DNA from: Malachius bipustulatus
Lineage: Eukaryota; Arthropoda; Insecta; Coleoptera; Melyridae
Direction: 5' to 3'
Length of the DNA: 64,000 bases
Assembly: GCA_910589415.1 (NCBI GenBank)
Contig: OU342630.1
Span: 86,052,186 to 86,116,185 of the forward strand
A program made the translations under genes and the position numbers. Below are positions 13,601 to 27,394 of this stretch, in pieces (the first letter of the stretch is position 1; every line of letters begins with the position of its first letter). The notes beneath the pieces were generated by a model. The model had not been told where the DNA came from and made no database searches. It saw only the letters and a list, made by a program, of their open reading frames with translations.

Positions 13601-14720
13601 GGTTTTCGAGTGTAATTTTTTTTGAGGGTGCGCGCCATCAATTTTAAATAAACTAATATTCGTGAACATCAAAAATACAAAATTACCAATTTCTTAAATA
13701 TTTACCTAATACTTCGAAAACTTTGATATGTATTAAAAAATTCAAGATATGTACTTTTTTTAAGATATCACTAAAGCTTTCTTTTTATAGGCTTTTAAAA
13801 GGTTTTTTTTATATTCCCAACGATTAACGAGTTATCACTATCATCAGCAAAATTTTTTTTTTCAGCAAAAAGACTTTTTCAGCAAAGGGGTCTTTTTATG
13901 GAGGGGGAGGGGCGCTGCACCCCCAGAACTGATTTTTGTGTATTTATATTCTATAACCTCTTCACAAAAAACTATAATTATTATTGAAGGAAAATCTTAG
14001 ATAAGATTCTTTATGAACTTTTGGTACATTTTTTACTAAACCGACTGGACTATTTTTGTTATTCCGTAATAATATGTGTCAATTGTCATGAAAAAAAGAA
14101 CATTACGAGTATTAGATTAGATATGCTATATACCTATTTCTCAATTGATTTTGTTGACATACCTATAATAGGTCTCGTATTAAGGATAGGTTTGTCATAA
14201 GCAACTATTTTGGGTATCTACTATTTTTAGCAATTGACTGCCTAAGAATACGTTCCGAATCAGCATCTAAAGCGAAAACGATGATCATTGTTTTCCCATT
14301 TAAAATGCATTAACCTATGCCACTCATAGTAGTGAAACCTCTCTGTGACCCGGACCATAGAACATGCAAGTACTTACGCTTTGTATAATATTAATATGTT
14401 CTACATAACCATACTTACCTACATCCTCACAAACACACTTTATGTTGATAAATATTGCAAATCGTCCTTCAAACTTGACTTATTGTCGATTATTTCAGAA
14501 ACCTCAGGTGCAAACATCATCAGTCACCGCATTTACACCATTGTTTCCTAACTTTTATAACTTATTATTTAGCTTACCTATTTGCCAATTCTTATTACCT
14601 ACTGGAGGTTGGAACTATTTAAATCTAGAAAAATTTAATATGTAATTTGATAAATTGTATAGTAAGTAAGTGTACAATAGGTATATTTTTGGAAGTGTGG
14701 TTGAGTAGGATTTAGAAAAA
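10621..14720. other. Intergenic AT-rich DNA, no gene seen
   Basis: No coding frame with recognisable similarity. A G-rich tract occurs near 13900 (GGAGGGGGAGGGGCG). The short frames in this stretch are treated as chance. Confidence 0.4.
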
Positions 14721-15360
14721 AGTTTAGTAACCACCTCTAGTATATAGGCTATAATCATGATACAATACCTAATGGGCTATAATGTTGAAAATTTTTATGA
14801 AAACGATTAGTCTTGGACTAACAGCTATTTTTTTCTATTTGGCTATTTCTGAATAAGAAGGTATCGAGTCTAAGTGGAAATTATTTAAATTTGAATGACA
14901 TGAAAGTACCTTATTACAAAAATGTTAATAAAAGTCATTTGACCTTGATATTAGCTTCAAAAACGAGCAGAGAAATCTGCCCGTTAGCCTAATGAGCCTT
15001 TATAATATTGGCTATAAGACTATTAGTCTTTTTATACAGACACACCTTTTGCAAAATTTAGTTCAAAAAGAATAGAAGCTCGAACAGAGGAGGGGGGTTT
15101 GGTAGTAGGTACTGACACATTGAACCCAACTTTTTCTCACACACGCCTAGTTGTATTTTAAGGTTTAGTGCATATCATTCTTTTTTTCTCATTCATTCAC
15201 TTTTCTCACTCTTGTAAAATTTTAATTTATTAGGGGTTGGTTTACGAAATGTTGCAACTTATTTGATCATGTGTAATTTTACAAAAGTTTAGTAACCACC
15301 TCTAGTGTAGGCTATAATTTTGATACTATAATGGGCTATAATGTGTAAAATTTTCATGGT
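14721..15360. repeat. Pair of dispersed direct repeats
   Basis: The 80-bp segment AGTTTAGTAACCACCTCTAG...GGGCTATAATG at 14721-14802 recurs at 15284-15360 with small differences. The 480 bp between are AT-rich with no frame. Confidence 0.75.
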
Positions 15361-16028
15361 AATTTTAAGAGCCTTCTTTGACACAAATGCTAATTAAAAG
15401 ATAATAATTGTTTTTATTGGATGTTTTTTGGGATCTCTTGACCCCTATTACAATCTGGCGGAGAGCTTTTAATTATTATAAAAGAAAAGAGGTTGATTTG
15501 CTCATTACTTCTTATCGGTTTAAACTTCACTGAAATATTCGAAATCAATGATACTACCAATATTGTGACACTAAATAAGTGTAATTTTCAATGACTCTAT
15601 CACTGCTGTGGATAATCTCACTATTTACCTGAAATAATTCGCTTTACAGTTGGCAGTAATGTAATGAAATTTAGAGAATTGCCTTTTTATTTGGCCCCTT
15701 GACACGAATCGTCTACCGGAACTGCTGACTGGGTGCTTTGACGCTAATGTGCTATGACGAGTTGTTCGGTCCGTATGGCATTAAGTATCGATTTCGTCTG
15801 CTAAATTCATTTCTTTTCGAACCATGATTTAGAAATTTTCATTAATGGAAATGAGACCTACTTCATTCATGTTATGACGTTTAGATAAAGCCCGAGTTTC
15901 GTAATTTCAAAAATGTATCGACTACAAAATTATTTCTGACCTGGAAAAGTCACCCAGAATATTTAAGGCATAGAGAATTATAAGAGACGATTTAAAAAAA
16001 AAATCGTCTCTTTCGAAAATATCTTAAA

Positions 16029-16500
16029 TACAGGGTGTTAAGAAAATAACGGATAAACTCTTCAGTACATTGTAGGGGACACTCAGTAGAGTACGGGAAA
16101 AATAATTAATAAAATTCTGGTCTTCAATTTGGTGGGATAAAAAATGCCAAAGTTAACATTTTACTATCTTTGTTTTTCAGTATTTGCAAAAAATAAATGA
16201 TTTTACAGATATAAGAAGGGTACTTTAATCGTTATCAATTAAAAAAATTGCTTAAGATGTATTACTGGCTTGGAAAATACCTTGACTACCTACATTGTTA
16301 GAAATTAGACGAAATTACCAAATACCAACTGTTATCGCGTTAAACGTTGAATTATATTATATTGAAATATTGTTCAATATTTTGCTTATATCTTTTAAAA
16401 TGTGTAGCTCTGGACTTTTAAAATTATTTTTCCCGTACTTTACTGAGTGTCCCCTACAATGCACTGAAGAGTTTATCGGTCATTTTCTTAATACCCTGTA
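16029..16500. repeat. Foldback element with TACAGGGTGTTAAG tips
   Basis: 472 bp. The left arm (TACAGGGTGTTAAGAAAATA, then CTCTTCAGTACATTGTAGGG) is matched imperfectly at the right up to CCCTGTA. The 89-codon frame at 16295-16564 is arm sequence. Confidence 0.85.
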
Positions 16501-16818
16501 TACCTTATACCCAATGTTGTTGAAATTCGGAAGTTCCATTTGCTGTAATAATGGACTAAATTAGCCCTTGCTAGATTAAAGTTATTAGGTCTAGTGGCGC
16601 CCGATTATTTTGAAAAAACTTGAAAAAGTACGCCATTGGCTTTTTTTGAATTTTACTTTTTTTTATCAGATTAAGCAATAACGAGGTTAACTTTTATGAT
16701 GATTAATTTTTTTTCGTATCTTGCTTTGTTTCCGAAATAAAAAATAGAATCCACTCAATTGCATATCCCCGAAAGAGATATATGGGAAAAATGTTCTGTT
16801 AGAAATTATAATTTTTTT

Positions 16819-18117
16819 ACGCACAATTGAATCAAAATTGGTTGTTTACGTCTTAGTTACCATGGCCGAAACTATGACTTTACGACTAGCGGGCCGTAAA
16901 GTAGAGAAAAAGCCCGCTGATTATGAAATAATGTATGCTTTGTTGTTTGAACTGTTATCTTTATTTATTAGTAGGTACATACTTTGGGATTATATTATAA
17001 ATATAATTAATTATTTGTAATATTAAAAACACAGTTGGAAACATTCTGGAAAGTAATTCCATCAACCAGAAGTCGCTTCTGAAGAATGTCTCATTGCGAA
17101 ATTAATACAAGTTGACTTATCGATTATATTAATTGTTCAACGTCAAACGCTGCTGTCAAATAATTAATTTTAAACGAACGTCAAAAATTATTATTTTATA
17201 TTAGGAATATTATTGTTATTGTTTTGATGCAATTGTGCGTAAAACGTTGTACGTACCTCTGCCCGAAGGAAAGATTACGCCCTTAGCAGAATAAAGGCCC
17301 TCCGCTGGCGCGTCGGGCCTCAAACTTCGTCCGCGGGCGTAATCTTCTTCCTTCGGCCCTCTGTACGTAAATAACTATTACGCACAATTGAATCAAAATT
17401 GGTTGTTTACGTCTTAGTTACCGTGGCGGAAACTATGGTTTTACGACTAGCGGGCCGTAAAGTAGATAAAGTAGAAAAAAGGCCGGCGGGCCGTAAAGTA
17501 GAGAAAAAGCCCGGCAGGCCGTAGATAAAAGTTCGTCGATTATAAACAAATTATAATATTATAATCGTCAAAAGTAACAAAATGCAGCTTATCTTATAAT
17601 ATACCTTTTCACTGAAATAGGCCAATAAGACTGTCTCATTGATAACAGCCACATCCTTCCCCTTCATCCAGGCTGTCTAAGCAGTCAAATTATTCCTGGC
17701 GGTACAAGACCAAAATCTTCTAAATACACGAATTTATCTAAATTATTGCAGTTCATGTAGGATTTTTGTTAAGTTTTATTTGTTTATTGACAAACAGATA
17801 AACTTGTTGGTAGGTAACCAACGTCACCGTATCCAACACATGCCACCTGATATTTTTCGTGTTATTAATTTTTCAGCGTCAAACGCTGCTGTCAAATTAA
17901 TTTTAAACGAATGTCAAGAAATATTATTTTATAGGTATTAGGAATATTATTTTTTTTTTGTTTTGATGCAATTGTGCGTAAAACGTTGTACGTACTTCTG
18001 TCCGAAGGAAAGATTACGCCCTTGGTCGAATAAAGGCCCTCCGCTGCGCGTCGAGCCTCAAACTTCGTCCGCGGGCGTAATCTTCTTCCTTAGGCCTTCT
18101 TTAGTAAATAACTATTA
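16819..18117. repeat. Tandemly duplicated composite of a TIR element and a GC-rich hairpin unit
   Basis: Two tandem units, 16819-17377 and 17378-18117. Each has an element bounded by ACGCACAATTGAATCAAAA on the left and its partial complement TTTTGATGCAATTGTGCGT on the right (ending near 17242 and 17979), followed by a block of about 135 bp containing CGAAGGAAAGATTACGCCC and an inverted GGGCGTAATCTTCTTCCTT. The units differ by small indels. A GGGCCGTAAAGTAGA-like motif is repeated within the left element. Confidence 0.8.
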
Positions 18118-21100
18118 TTATTTCTTAATTAGTGCGTATACGTTTAAAGAAATTCTGAAATTTAGTTTATGTCAAATCTCTAGGAAGCCATGAAGATTTC
18201 CCAAAAAAAAAACAACAAAAATTGCTTTTAATTAAGTTCGTAAAACTACACTACTTTAACCATTTACCCGTTCCTCTTTCTGTAGGAGTTTACGAGATCC
18301 CTGTATTAAAACATCGAAAAGAAAACTCACCCTTAAAATCACATTCTGACGATAACTTGTTGTTTCACATGATTTTCGTTCAAGAGTCTAGCAGTAATAC
18401 TGCAGGATTATTATTTCATAGCAGATCTTTACTAATTCAAGTCTTTGTCCTGCAGTGTAAACCTTTTTCAAAATTAGGTACATGCTTTTATTTTCAACCG
18501 ATTCTCCAATGTTTTTGAGGCGTTATTGAATGACAATAATTTATTGCATCAAGTAAAAACTTTGTCAAAATGACATTTTACCACCTTCGGCTAAAATTTT
18601 TGTTACCTTCAAAAGTAATAATTAAGATAAGATAACATTTCTTAGCCCCCCAACAACACCTTGGCCCCCCAAAATGAATTGGGTGAATGAACTGAAAAAA
18701 ATGCAGGGGGCATACAGAAAAAATAGCTTGAAATAGATGCATGCAAAATAACTTTGAAACAACAATAAAATCCGATTTTTTTATGATAAAATTGACCCGT
18801 TTCAGTGTTTTTTCTAAACTTGGATGAAACCTGAGATTTTATGGGGTGTAAATTTTTGTTAGGTAATATTAGGAACTTAAATTAAAAAATTCCATTTAAT
18901 AGACGATCTACTATTATGATACCCTGAATAATGCTTCGTATCTTAAGACTAACAACTCACAGCTATATCATTACCAATACTGACCTATAATTTTTATATT
19001 ATGCCATAATCAAGAGCTGCAACTAAATAATTCATATGTGCAGTGAAAGACATTACTGACACTTGGAAGGTGGCGAAATTTCACCTAAGGAAGGAAACTC
19101 ACTTCCTAAATCTACGTATGATGGATATTACCTAAGCAGACCTTTGTATTTTCACACTCGCTGAATGTTATAATAATTATTTTAATGTTAAAATGCTTCT
19201 ATGTTTCTCAATTTGTCGTTTAGTTTATTCTTATGAACGAAATAATTAATGCGTAGTTGACCTACAAAATTTCTATTTTAAACGTTTTCATTCCACATTA
19301 ATAATTGCCATATTTAAAGAGAATGCGAAGGAAGGTTATTTTTAAAGCAATATAAGTTTAGGAAAATGTTGGAAAAAAGAATTGGGACTACAATATTTCG
19401 ACCTGTTTGGTTTGTGCATCATGTTTCCTAAGTTATGCTTCAAGTATAGGAAAATTAATACATCTGAATGATCGCTAATAATCTTTCTTGTACAGGATTG
19501 TCCGTCATTTAGGTTCAGCGGAAAAATTGAGGGTTATTAAAAAAAATGTACCTAGGAGGATGCTAATAATTATTGGAGTAATTCTACACTTAATCAAATT
19601 TTTTGTTCCTATTATTTTACCATCAAGTTTCTTGATTTTTAAAGGGGGTGTTTTGGCATCGGAAGTCATTTGTCATGTTTATCCGTTAAGGAAGAACAGG
19701 CAGAATCTTCGACATTGGTATTATGTAGGTACAGTTTCAAATTTGAAAAATAATTTTTTAATTCAAAACTTTACGAGTTATAAGTATTCTTTAATACTTC
19801 TTCCTAACCCTATATTCAAGGATATACGGAGTATTTCTTTAGCTCAGTGATAAGATAAACTTCTGCAGCATAGGTACATCAAAAAATGAAAAAAAAAACA
19901 TGCAGGTTATATTAACTTGAATTTGAGATATTGAGAAATCACATGACAAATGAAACTTTGGTAAATATTATCTCCCCTAAATGTTTAAATGTTGCTTCCG
20001 TTACTGATGGAGATAAATTCTAAATCTGTTGATCCATTTTAGGGAAAATCGAGAGAAAGTTTTAAATGTTTCTGACATCATAATATTCATTATTGACGCA
20101 ACTTTAACAATAAAAAATCCTGTCAAATAAAAAAAATCACTAGGTAGTTAAAAATCTCAAGTTTTGAATAAATATTATCAGTAGTAATATCACAAGTGAT
20201 TGAATGTTCGCTATAATAAGTCTGTCGATTTATTTCTAACGAAACTAACTTGCTTTTCAATCACAAGTCGTATTTTATTAGACGATTTCACGAATAAAGG
20301 AAAGGTCAAAAAATCTAAATTCATTTTGACGTGCAGATACAATAATTATTTATTGTCGAACCTTCAAAATTTACGTTGTTAAGCGATCCGTATCCATGGT
20401 TTTGACGTTGAAAAACCACGTTAAAAATTGAAAGCGCTGTTGAAACAGCGTGGTGCTCTCGCTAAACAAAAAAGGCTAGTGCATCCCCTCCCCACCCTGA
20501 AAGCCCCCTCTCCTAGTTGCGTGGCCGCTGATTAACAATGAGTCTGTTCAATATCACCTGATGGTCACTCTTGATAAAAATATTTGGCATACAAAATTTC
20601 ATTGCCGTAGCTTCACAGGTCCCGCAGATATAAGAAAAAAAAAAATTGTATAAAAGTAGGAGAATAATAATAATTATTATTGTTGAATTATTGAATAGTA
20701 GTGTTTTTATTCAACTATACAACCTTCAATGCATCTTTTTGATGCATGTCCTTTTCTTTTATTTTGAACCAGGAACACACTCTAGAAATTTGACGATGGA
20801 GTTCGGAAACACCTCTGTAGGCTGTAGGTAATTGTGAATGTAGGTAAAATAAATGAACTCCTCAGTATTTTTATCCGATACATATTTAGTACGCAAATGG
20901 TGCAGTTTCAAACTTATTTCCGAGAAAAATTAAAATGACCATAAAATAAATATCAAGAAAATACAGTTATTATTATTATTAATGCAGCTGTTATGCTTCT
21001 ACTACAAGAAAATAATATGAAGATATTATTTTCTTTCGCTCAAGTTACAATGATCATTAGTTGAGTATTAACAACAAAATTTCCCAGCCTAAAACCACTG

Positions 21101-21967
21101 GTTGTCTAAGGATACTTATGTTTTGGTACACATAAGGATTAAAGTGATCATATAGGTACTAGCTACTGACGATAATAGAATAAACTAACCAACGATATCA
21201 GTTCCTTCGCGGGATGTACCGTTTTACAACCGTTAACACTACTTACTTAAAATTCCAGAAAAGGCTGTTCGGTGATAATAAGTGTAATTGTGGATCACCT
21301 AGCGGTCTCTTTAAATTAGTTCTCTTAGCACGCAGACAATAAAATGACGACACATAAAGATCAAGGAATGCGCCCAATTCATACCTCATAACAATGTGTT
21401 TAATAATTATTTTCGAGTCAACAATACGTATCATTATTATTCACAGGTGTCGATGCAGACGAAGGATTGCAAAAGGATAATGACTGCAGCCGGATACGGA
21501 TTTCGGAAAGCATGCACCATTTTATTGGACACCGGTGCTCTATAGAAAAGAGTACAATTTTGTTTTCTTAATGCTTTCCTAAGTTTTTTGACCTGGTTCA
21601 ATAAATGTATTAATAATTATAATAACATAAAGAACAGCACCAAAGGAAGAGACCAAGAAGAATTGACATTACCAAAATCAAGCGAACATAGTTGAAGTAT
21701 TGAGGATTCGTCTATGGCCCAGTATTCCCGAACAGGAAATAGTGGGTATCAAAACTGTGTAGGTATACGGAAATTTATCAACAGAAAAGCCGAGTGTGAC
21801 AAAGACTTTGTACAAGGAAAAAGGTAAAGAAACTAGAGCTAGATATGAAATTCCTTGAATCAAACGGTAATTTTTGTGCATTTATTTGACATTTTGTTCT
21901 TGTTTGTGTTTTTCGCTGAAATCCTAATAATGGTAGTTGTAAAATTATTGTACTATCACTGGAAATA
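18118..21967. other. Intergenic DNA, no supported gene
   Basis: Contains open frames of 98 codons (18222-18518) and 120 codons (19488-19850), which I do not recognise. Their composition is that of the surrounding AT-rich DNA, they lack introns or relatives in the window, and I do not call them genes. A GC-richer patch with CCCCTCC runs sits near 20440-20530. Confidence 0.4.
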
Positions 21968-22159
21968 TACAGGGTGATTCACAGTCGATGGTACCTTAGA
22001 CGTTTATGGGAAACGAGTCATTGGATTTTTCTGCAAATTTAGTCACTTGAATAATGGGCTCTGCTCTATCGATCTAAAATATTTTCGTCATTGCGACGTT
22101 GCCACTTATTTCGAAAAATTGCAACAACGTTGATATTTTTAAACGAGACACCCTGTATA
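21968..22159. repeat. Short element with TACAGGGTG tips
   Basis: TACAGGGTGATTCACAG on the left and GAGACACCCTGTA on the right. About 190 bp; the arms beyond the tips are not clearly inverted. Confidence 0.55.
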
Positions 22160-22198
22160 TTATCACATTTTTAGATTGTCAGAAAATTCAGGGTTATT

Positions 22199-22500
22199 AT
22201 ACAGGGTGGTCCAACTTAAAACGTCAGGACTTTACCAAACGATAGATAACGTTAAAATAATGCCAGTTTCTCTAATACACTTATAGCCGGGAAAGTTTTC
22301 TTTTCAAGATACGTTATACGATAAGTTGAAGTTTTGGGAAAAAAATAATGTTTTGCGAATATTGTCAAAACGGCTGCTTTAAAAAAATTGAAATTTGGCA
22401 CGCAGCATGAGCTAAGTATCTTTCATGATTTACGGCTTATGATGAGAAATTGCGAAAACCAGCGGCGGAGATATGGGTATGCCATCGCCCCTTTTCAAAA
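22199..22500. repeat. Half-element with TACAGGGTGG tip, copy of 40835-41116
   Basis: Starts at a TACAGGGTGGTCC tip and lacks a matching inverted right end nearby. Its sequence recurs in reverse complement in intron 1 of gene 1. The poly(A) run near 22497 is where similarity becomes unclear. Confidence 0.7.
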
Positions 22501-22868
22501 AAAAAAAAATTGACGCTATTGAGTCTTGAGGACAATGCCAAGCGCTTCGAAACGTATACAGTCACGTATTCGCATTATTCCGCTTTTCATATCGTCAAAA
22601 GACCACAGGGATTGATGTTACGATTTTTGGAATATAAATGCAAAATAAATGCAAAATTCGAAATAAAAACCGTGCTACTGTTAAGATATTCCTTGCCCTG
22701 AAAGTGAAGAAAAAAAATAGAAATTCGACCGTAGTGTCAAAGAGGCCTTAGTTGTGACCTTAATATTAGTTTGCAATGGCTGTTTTTTTTTAGCTTCTTA
22801 CCCACCCAGCACCCCTATTTCTCTCCTCGGTCCCGAAAAAATTGATGAAACTTAGGAGCCGCAGATGT

Positions 22869-23750
22869 ATACAGGGTGTCCCAGCTTATTCGAAGCGGTC
22901 TCTATAGGCCAAACGATAGACTTTTTCAAAAAACTTTTTAAAAATTCAAGTACGGGATCACAATCGCCATAATTTAAAATTATTGTGGATTACACCGAGT
23001 GTCCCATATGACAGTGGCATATCAAAGTTATGTTTTTTTAAATGGAATGCTTCTATGTTTTTGCATTTTTAGATTGTATGAGAAGAGAAAATAAGATTGG
23101 CTTTTACAGTTAGTGTTTAAATTCAGACGTTTTTGAGTTATAAACAAGTGAAAATCGTCATTTTTCAAGTTCAAGGCCCTGTACAACGAAAACGGTTCAA
23201 GATAGAGAAAAACGGCTTACATGTCCCTATTTTAACTTTTTATGTACTATCCTATGGTATAGAAACATTTGTACTTTTTTTGATTTTTTTATTTGGCGAA
23301 GCGTGGAGAAATCTCAGAATTTTTAAAAATTTTTATCACCCTGTATAAACATTTCATCTACATCATAAGTAGTACATGAAAAGTTAAAATAGGGACACGT
23401 AAGCCGTTTTTCTCTATCTTGAACCGTTTTCGTTGTACAGGGCCTTGAACTTGAAAAATGACGATTTTCACTTGTTTATAACTCAAAAACTTCTGAATTT
23501 AAACACCAACTGTAAAAGCCAATCTTAATTTCTCTTTTCAGAAAATCTAAAAATGCAATAACATAGGAGCATTCCATTTAAAAAAACATAACTTTGATAT
23601 GCCACTGTTATATGTGACACTCTGTATACTCCAAAATAATTTTAAATTATGGCCATTATGATCCTGTACTTGAATTTGCAAAAAGTTTTTTGAAAAAATC
23701 CATCGTTTGGCCTACAGAGACCGCTTCGAATAAGCTGGGACACCCTGTAT
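22869..23750. repeat. Foldback element with TACAGGGTGTCCC tips, arms about 400 bp
   Basis: Arms reach from TACAGGGTGTCCCAGCTTAT at the left and ATAAGCTGGGACACCCTGTA at the right to a small centre near 23250-23370. Arms include GGCCCTGTACAACGAAAACG and its complement. The frame at 23133-23348 is arm sequence, not a gene. Confidence 0.9.
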
Positions 23751-23752
23751 AA

Positions 23753-23837
23753 TAAAGGCCGGTTCTCACTTGTACGACACCCGACGACAGCGACAACGCG
23801 ACAACACGCATGTCGTACAAGTGAGAACCGGCCTTTA
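23753..23837. mobile_element. 85-bp miniature inverted-repeat element
   Basis: 27-bp perfect inverted repeats (tip TAAAGGCCGGTTCTCACTTG) flank a 31-bp GC-rich centre ending in ACGCA. It directly abuts the right end of the 22869-23750 foldback. The size and TA-type ends fit a MITE. Confidence 0.8.
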
Positions 23838-25394
23838 CCCTTATTTCATTTGATTTAATTCTGGAACTTTTTTAGAAATTATTTTTTTTTAATTTTATGT
23901 TTTCAACCCTTACTTTATAATATAGACTATATAAGCTATATGGGGGTTTCATGGTGTATATTTTCTATCTGGCACATAGCTTACCTGCAGAATTCTCGAA
24001 AACTTAATAAAACACACTTAAACGTTCGCAAACTTATTAACTTATAACTTATTTGTTCGCTTCTATCACGTCTGCGATAACTTTATTTGTTCGCTTCTAC
24101 CACGTTTTATATCCTTCCCTCTTACGCATTTTCACCCATTTTACCCTATCCACACTTCGCGATACACTAAGCTAATTTACTAATAAGCGACTTTGAACTA
24201 TTGTTCTTCTTCAAAACAATAACCGACATTATTATTTAGGTAATAACTAATAAGTTTGAAAATGTAGATAGCTATAGGCAACTCTATATTTACGTGTGCT
24301 TTAATATGTATAATCTAGCTCTAATTACAATCACTTTACTTTACAGGCTGTTCTAAAAGCTCAATGACAAAATCTGGCAGATAGGTCACTTGATTCTACC
24401 CAAATCGAGACTTGGGAGACTTCACTTAAGTGAGATTTGCCTTCTCAACATTTTTCTGCGAAGAAACCAGATAATGATCCAAGATATCATTTTTGCTTTA
24501 CTAGTTAGGTTTATAATAATTTACTACATAATTATTTGAATTTACTGGATAGGTTGTAATTGTAATACCTACGTACTTCGAAGATTATGGTCACTAACTT
24601 CACAAAAGGGGCAATGGTATTATTGTAGGTAACATTATAATATAAGTAATCGGAGATTATGTTAACTAAGTGGATATACTTATCAAAGTATAATAACAAT
24701 TGTTATGCAAACTAGAATAATAATAATTAAAAAGTAATGTTTTTATTATAATACGTTAGGATTGACAACGACAGTGGCTTAAAAAATCAGATTCCTATAA
24801 TAATAACTAAGTAATAAATTAAGTCATATAATAATTTTTATTTGGGAACACATAGATTATTACACAATAATTTTGCAGAGTAATAATCACACAATAATAC
24901 TTAATACCATATTAACGATATTAAAATCAATGTACATACATGTAATGTATAATATAAGGGTATAAAGCCCAAAACTAGATAAAGCTAGAATTTATGTGGA
25001 AAAATTTAAGAATACACAAATCTGGCCTGGCCGGGACCTGGGTTTTGCTAAACAAGCAGATTCTGGTCGGGTTTCATTTATTGTTTCATGAATTATTGTT
25101 TGCAGGGGAAACGAGGCGAAGAATTTAGATGATTCCCGAACATTACCCATTTAATTACTTATATTGTTATCCAATATTCGTCCATGTATTTCTTATAGCT
25201 TTTCCAGCTGTTACATGTGGGCTTAGCAGTAAAATATTGGCCCTAGGATAACGCATGGCAAACAAGAAATTTGCAGATTACTGCTGGTTAGAACGGGAAA
25301 CCAGGAGCAGTGAAAATCATACCAAATGGAAAATAAAAAAAATTTCGCAATCGTGTCACTAATTTTTTCAGAATTCAATATAAATATTTACTGC
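23838..25394. other. Intergenic DNA with a short direct repeat
   Basis: Nothing coding. Two near-copies of TTATTTGTTCGCTTCTAxCACGT lie at 24049-24105. The rest is AT-rich. Confidence 0.4.
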
Positions 25395-25725
25395 TATACA
25401 GTGTGACTAACTTAAGATCACGTTACGTATTACTGGTGATCATCTGGGAGTATCTAGAAAACGATTGAAAATTCTGTTTACCTATCAAATAAATTTTTCA
25501 AGTTCTATTTTAATGGAAATAATAAATTCATAATAAAGAATGAGCAAAAATTATAATTTTTGGGTACCCTCTATATTAGAATTATTTTCTTTCTATGCTA
25601 AACAGGTTCAAAAGTTAGTATGGGGACATGTTCACGGTTTTGATGCATCTTCTACAATTTTCTAGTTACGTATAATTAGGTGAATGACGTAAAACGTAGT
25701 GTGATCTGAACTTAATTACACTATT
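25395..25725. repeat. Diverged foldback element
   Basis: The left end TACAGTGTGACTAACTTAAG is matched by a diverged inverted end (GTGATCTGAACTTAATTACACTA). Arms about 90 bp. No frame inside. Confidence 0.6.
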
Positions 25726-27394
25726 AACAAGTAAATCTCCAAATTATTGCTTCTCACGCATTATCTTATGGCCAGTCTTGAACGTGGTAACCCTGCTTAA
25801 TACATTATTATAAAACATGGGGTTTTTGTGCTATGCTCACAGAGTTTATTATAGTATAACCAAATATAACATCTTTGAGAGCAGTGTAAAGGGGCAGTAT
25901 ATTATAACATTATGATGCAGTATAAAAAATAGCATTCTGTAAGGAATTAATCATTACATTATAAATACAAATATACAACTTAAAAATTATGCGTAAACTA
26001 AGTGCGATGAAGTTATGTGAAAACAAATAAGTGATCTTTATTATTAATTTAACACTTATAACTTTTTGCGAAAAAACACGAGAGTAATTTAACTTTGATC
26101 AAGCTACTTGACTTAATTTTTAACTAACTTTGGAAACTAAGGAGGAATCCTCGAGTTTCGATTAAGACGATGACATACATTTAAATATCCAGTCTCCAAC
26201 AGAACACTGATGACAGTATACATTAATAATTCTAGCTAAATACAAAAATATCGATGTTCCAAGGTTAATATAGAAAACATTTTTTTGTTACCATTAATAA
26301 TTATCGAACTACTTATTTATTAGTGAATTTAGTTTCAACTAATAGCAATTTTGTGAAGAACCACAAAACGTTTATACCGAGCTTGTGAGAACAATATAAA
26401 AATAAATTCATTCCAATAGGGGAACTTTAACACTTAGGTACCTATTCGTTTTAAGTATTTTTAAACGATTCGTTAACCCGTATTAAACTTCATTTGCAAA
26501 TTAGCTAGCTAAGGCAGTGTGCAACAATAATTTATCAATTACAAAAATAAATTAATAATTTTCTTATCACGCAAACCTTAAGGCTAGGTGTTTGTTGACA
26601 ATTGGTATGACAGTATAATTGCGGCCCTTGAAAACTAAGACGCGAATAAAAATTACATTATTTTACCCCAACAAAATATTCTCTTTGCCTAACGTGGGTA
26701 GGTACTACTACTACATTAACTTGTTGATATTGTCTAAACATTATTTTACAAACGTATTCAGTTTCAGTAAAAGTTACCAAAATCTTCTAAATGTGTCTTA
26801 GTTATCTATGGCTGCAACTGCATCTTCATGATTGATTATTATCGATCAATATAGATTCTAAATAATATTTCTAATGAGGTATTCGAACGGAATTGGCTCT
26901 TGAAATGCTCTCATTTGAACGTTAGCGATGAAGTCAAAGATTGGTCAAAATAATGTCATTTGTACTTAGTACTTGAAATGGCCCACCCAAAAATTTCAGT
27001 AGAGCTGGGCTTCGAATTATAAAAAAAAACACTTGGATTTGTTTTTCTGGCTACGCTGATATTTCTAGCACTATCATAATATTACACCACTAACGTAGGT
27101 ATGATATAAAGACTCCCAGTTTTGAATAACAAATTGTCACAAACATTCAATTAATCAAAGAGGTAATCTATGTGCACCTATACTACATGGTGCTTACTCC
27201 CTGGAAATTGAGCGATTCGTAGAACTGAGAAAATGAAACCACTGTTCGACTAAGAAAAATTCAAAAATTGATAAAAATGGAATGTCTTATTTACTATACC
27301 TAAATACCCAGAGGTATAATAGCCCTTCCTTAATCGTTGCAATTAAAAGTCGCACCTATATCATGCGATGGTTGCAGAGTATCTGCCCCACTAA
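25726..27394. other. Intergenic AT-rich DNA, no gene seen
   Basis: No recognisable coding frame and no clear repeat boundary. The short frames here have no similarity I can name. Confidence 0.4.

Noticed and set aside
16295..16564. 89-codon frame
   Set aside because: Falls in the right arm of the 16029-16500 foldback.
18222..18518. 98-codon open frame as a host gene
   Set aside because: No similarity or splice context; treated as chance.
19488..19850. 120-codon open frame as a host gene
   Set aside because: No recognisable domain; AT-rich composition identical to surrounding DNA; chance frames of this size are expected in 64 kb.
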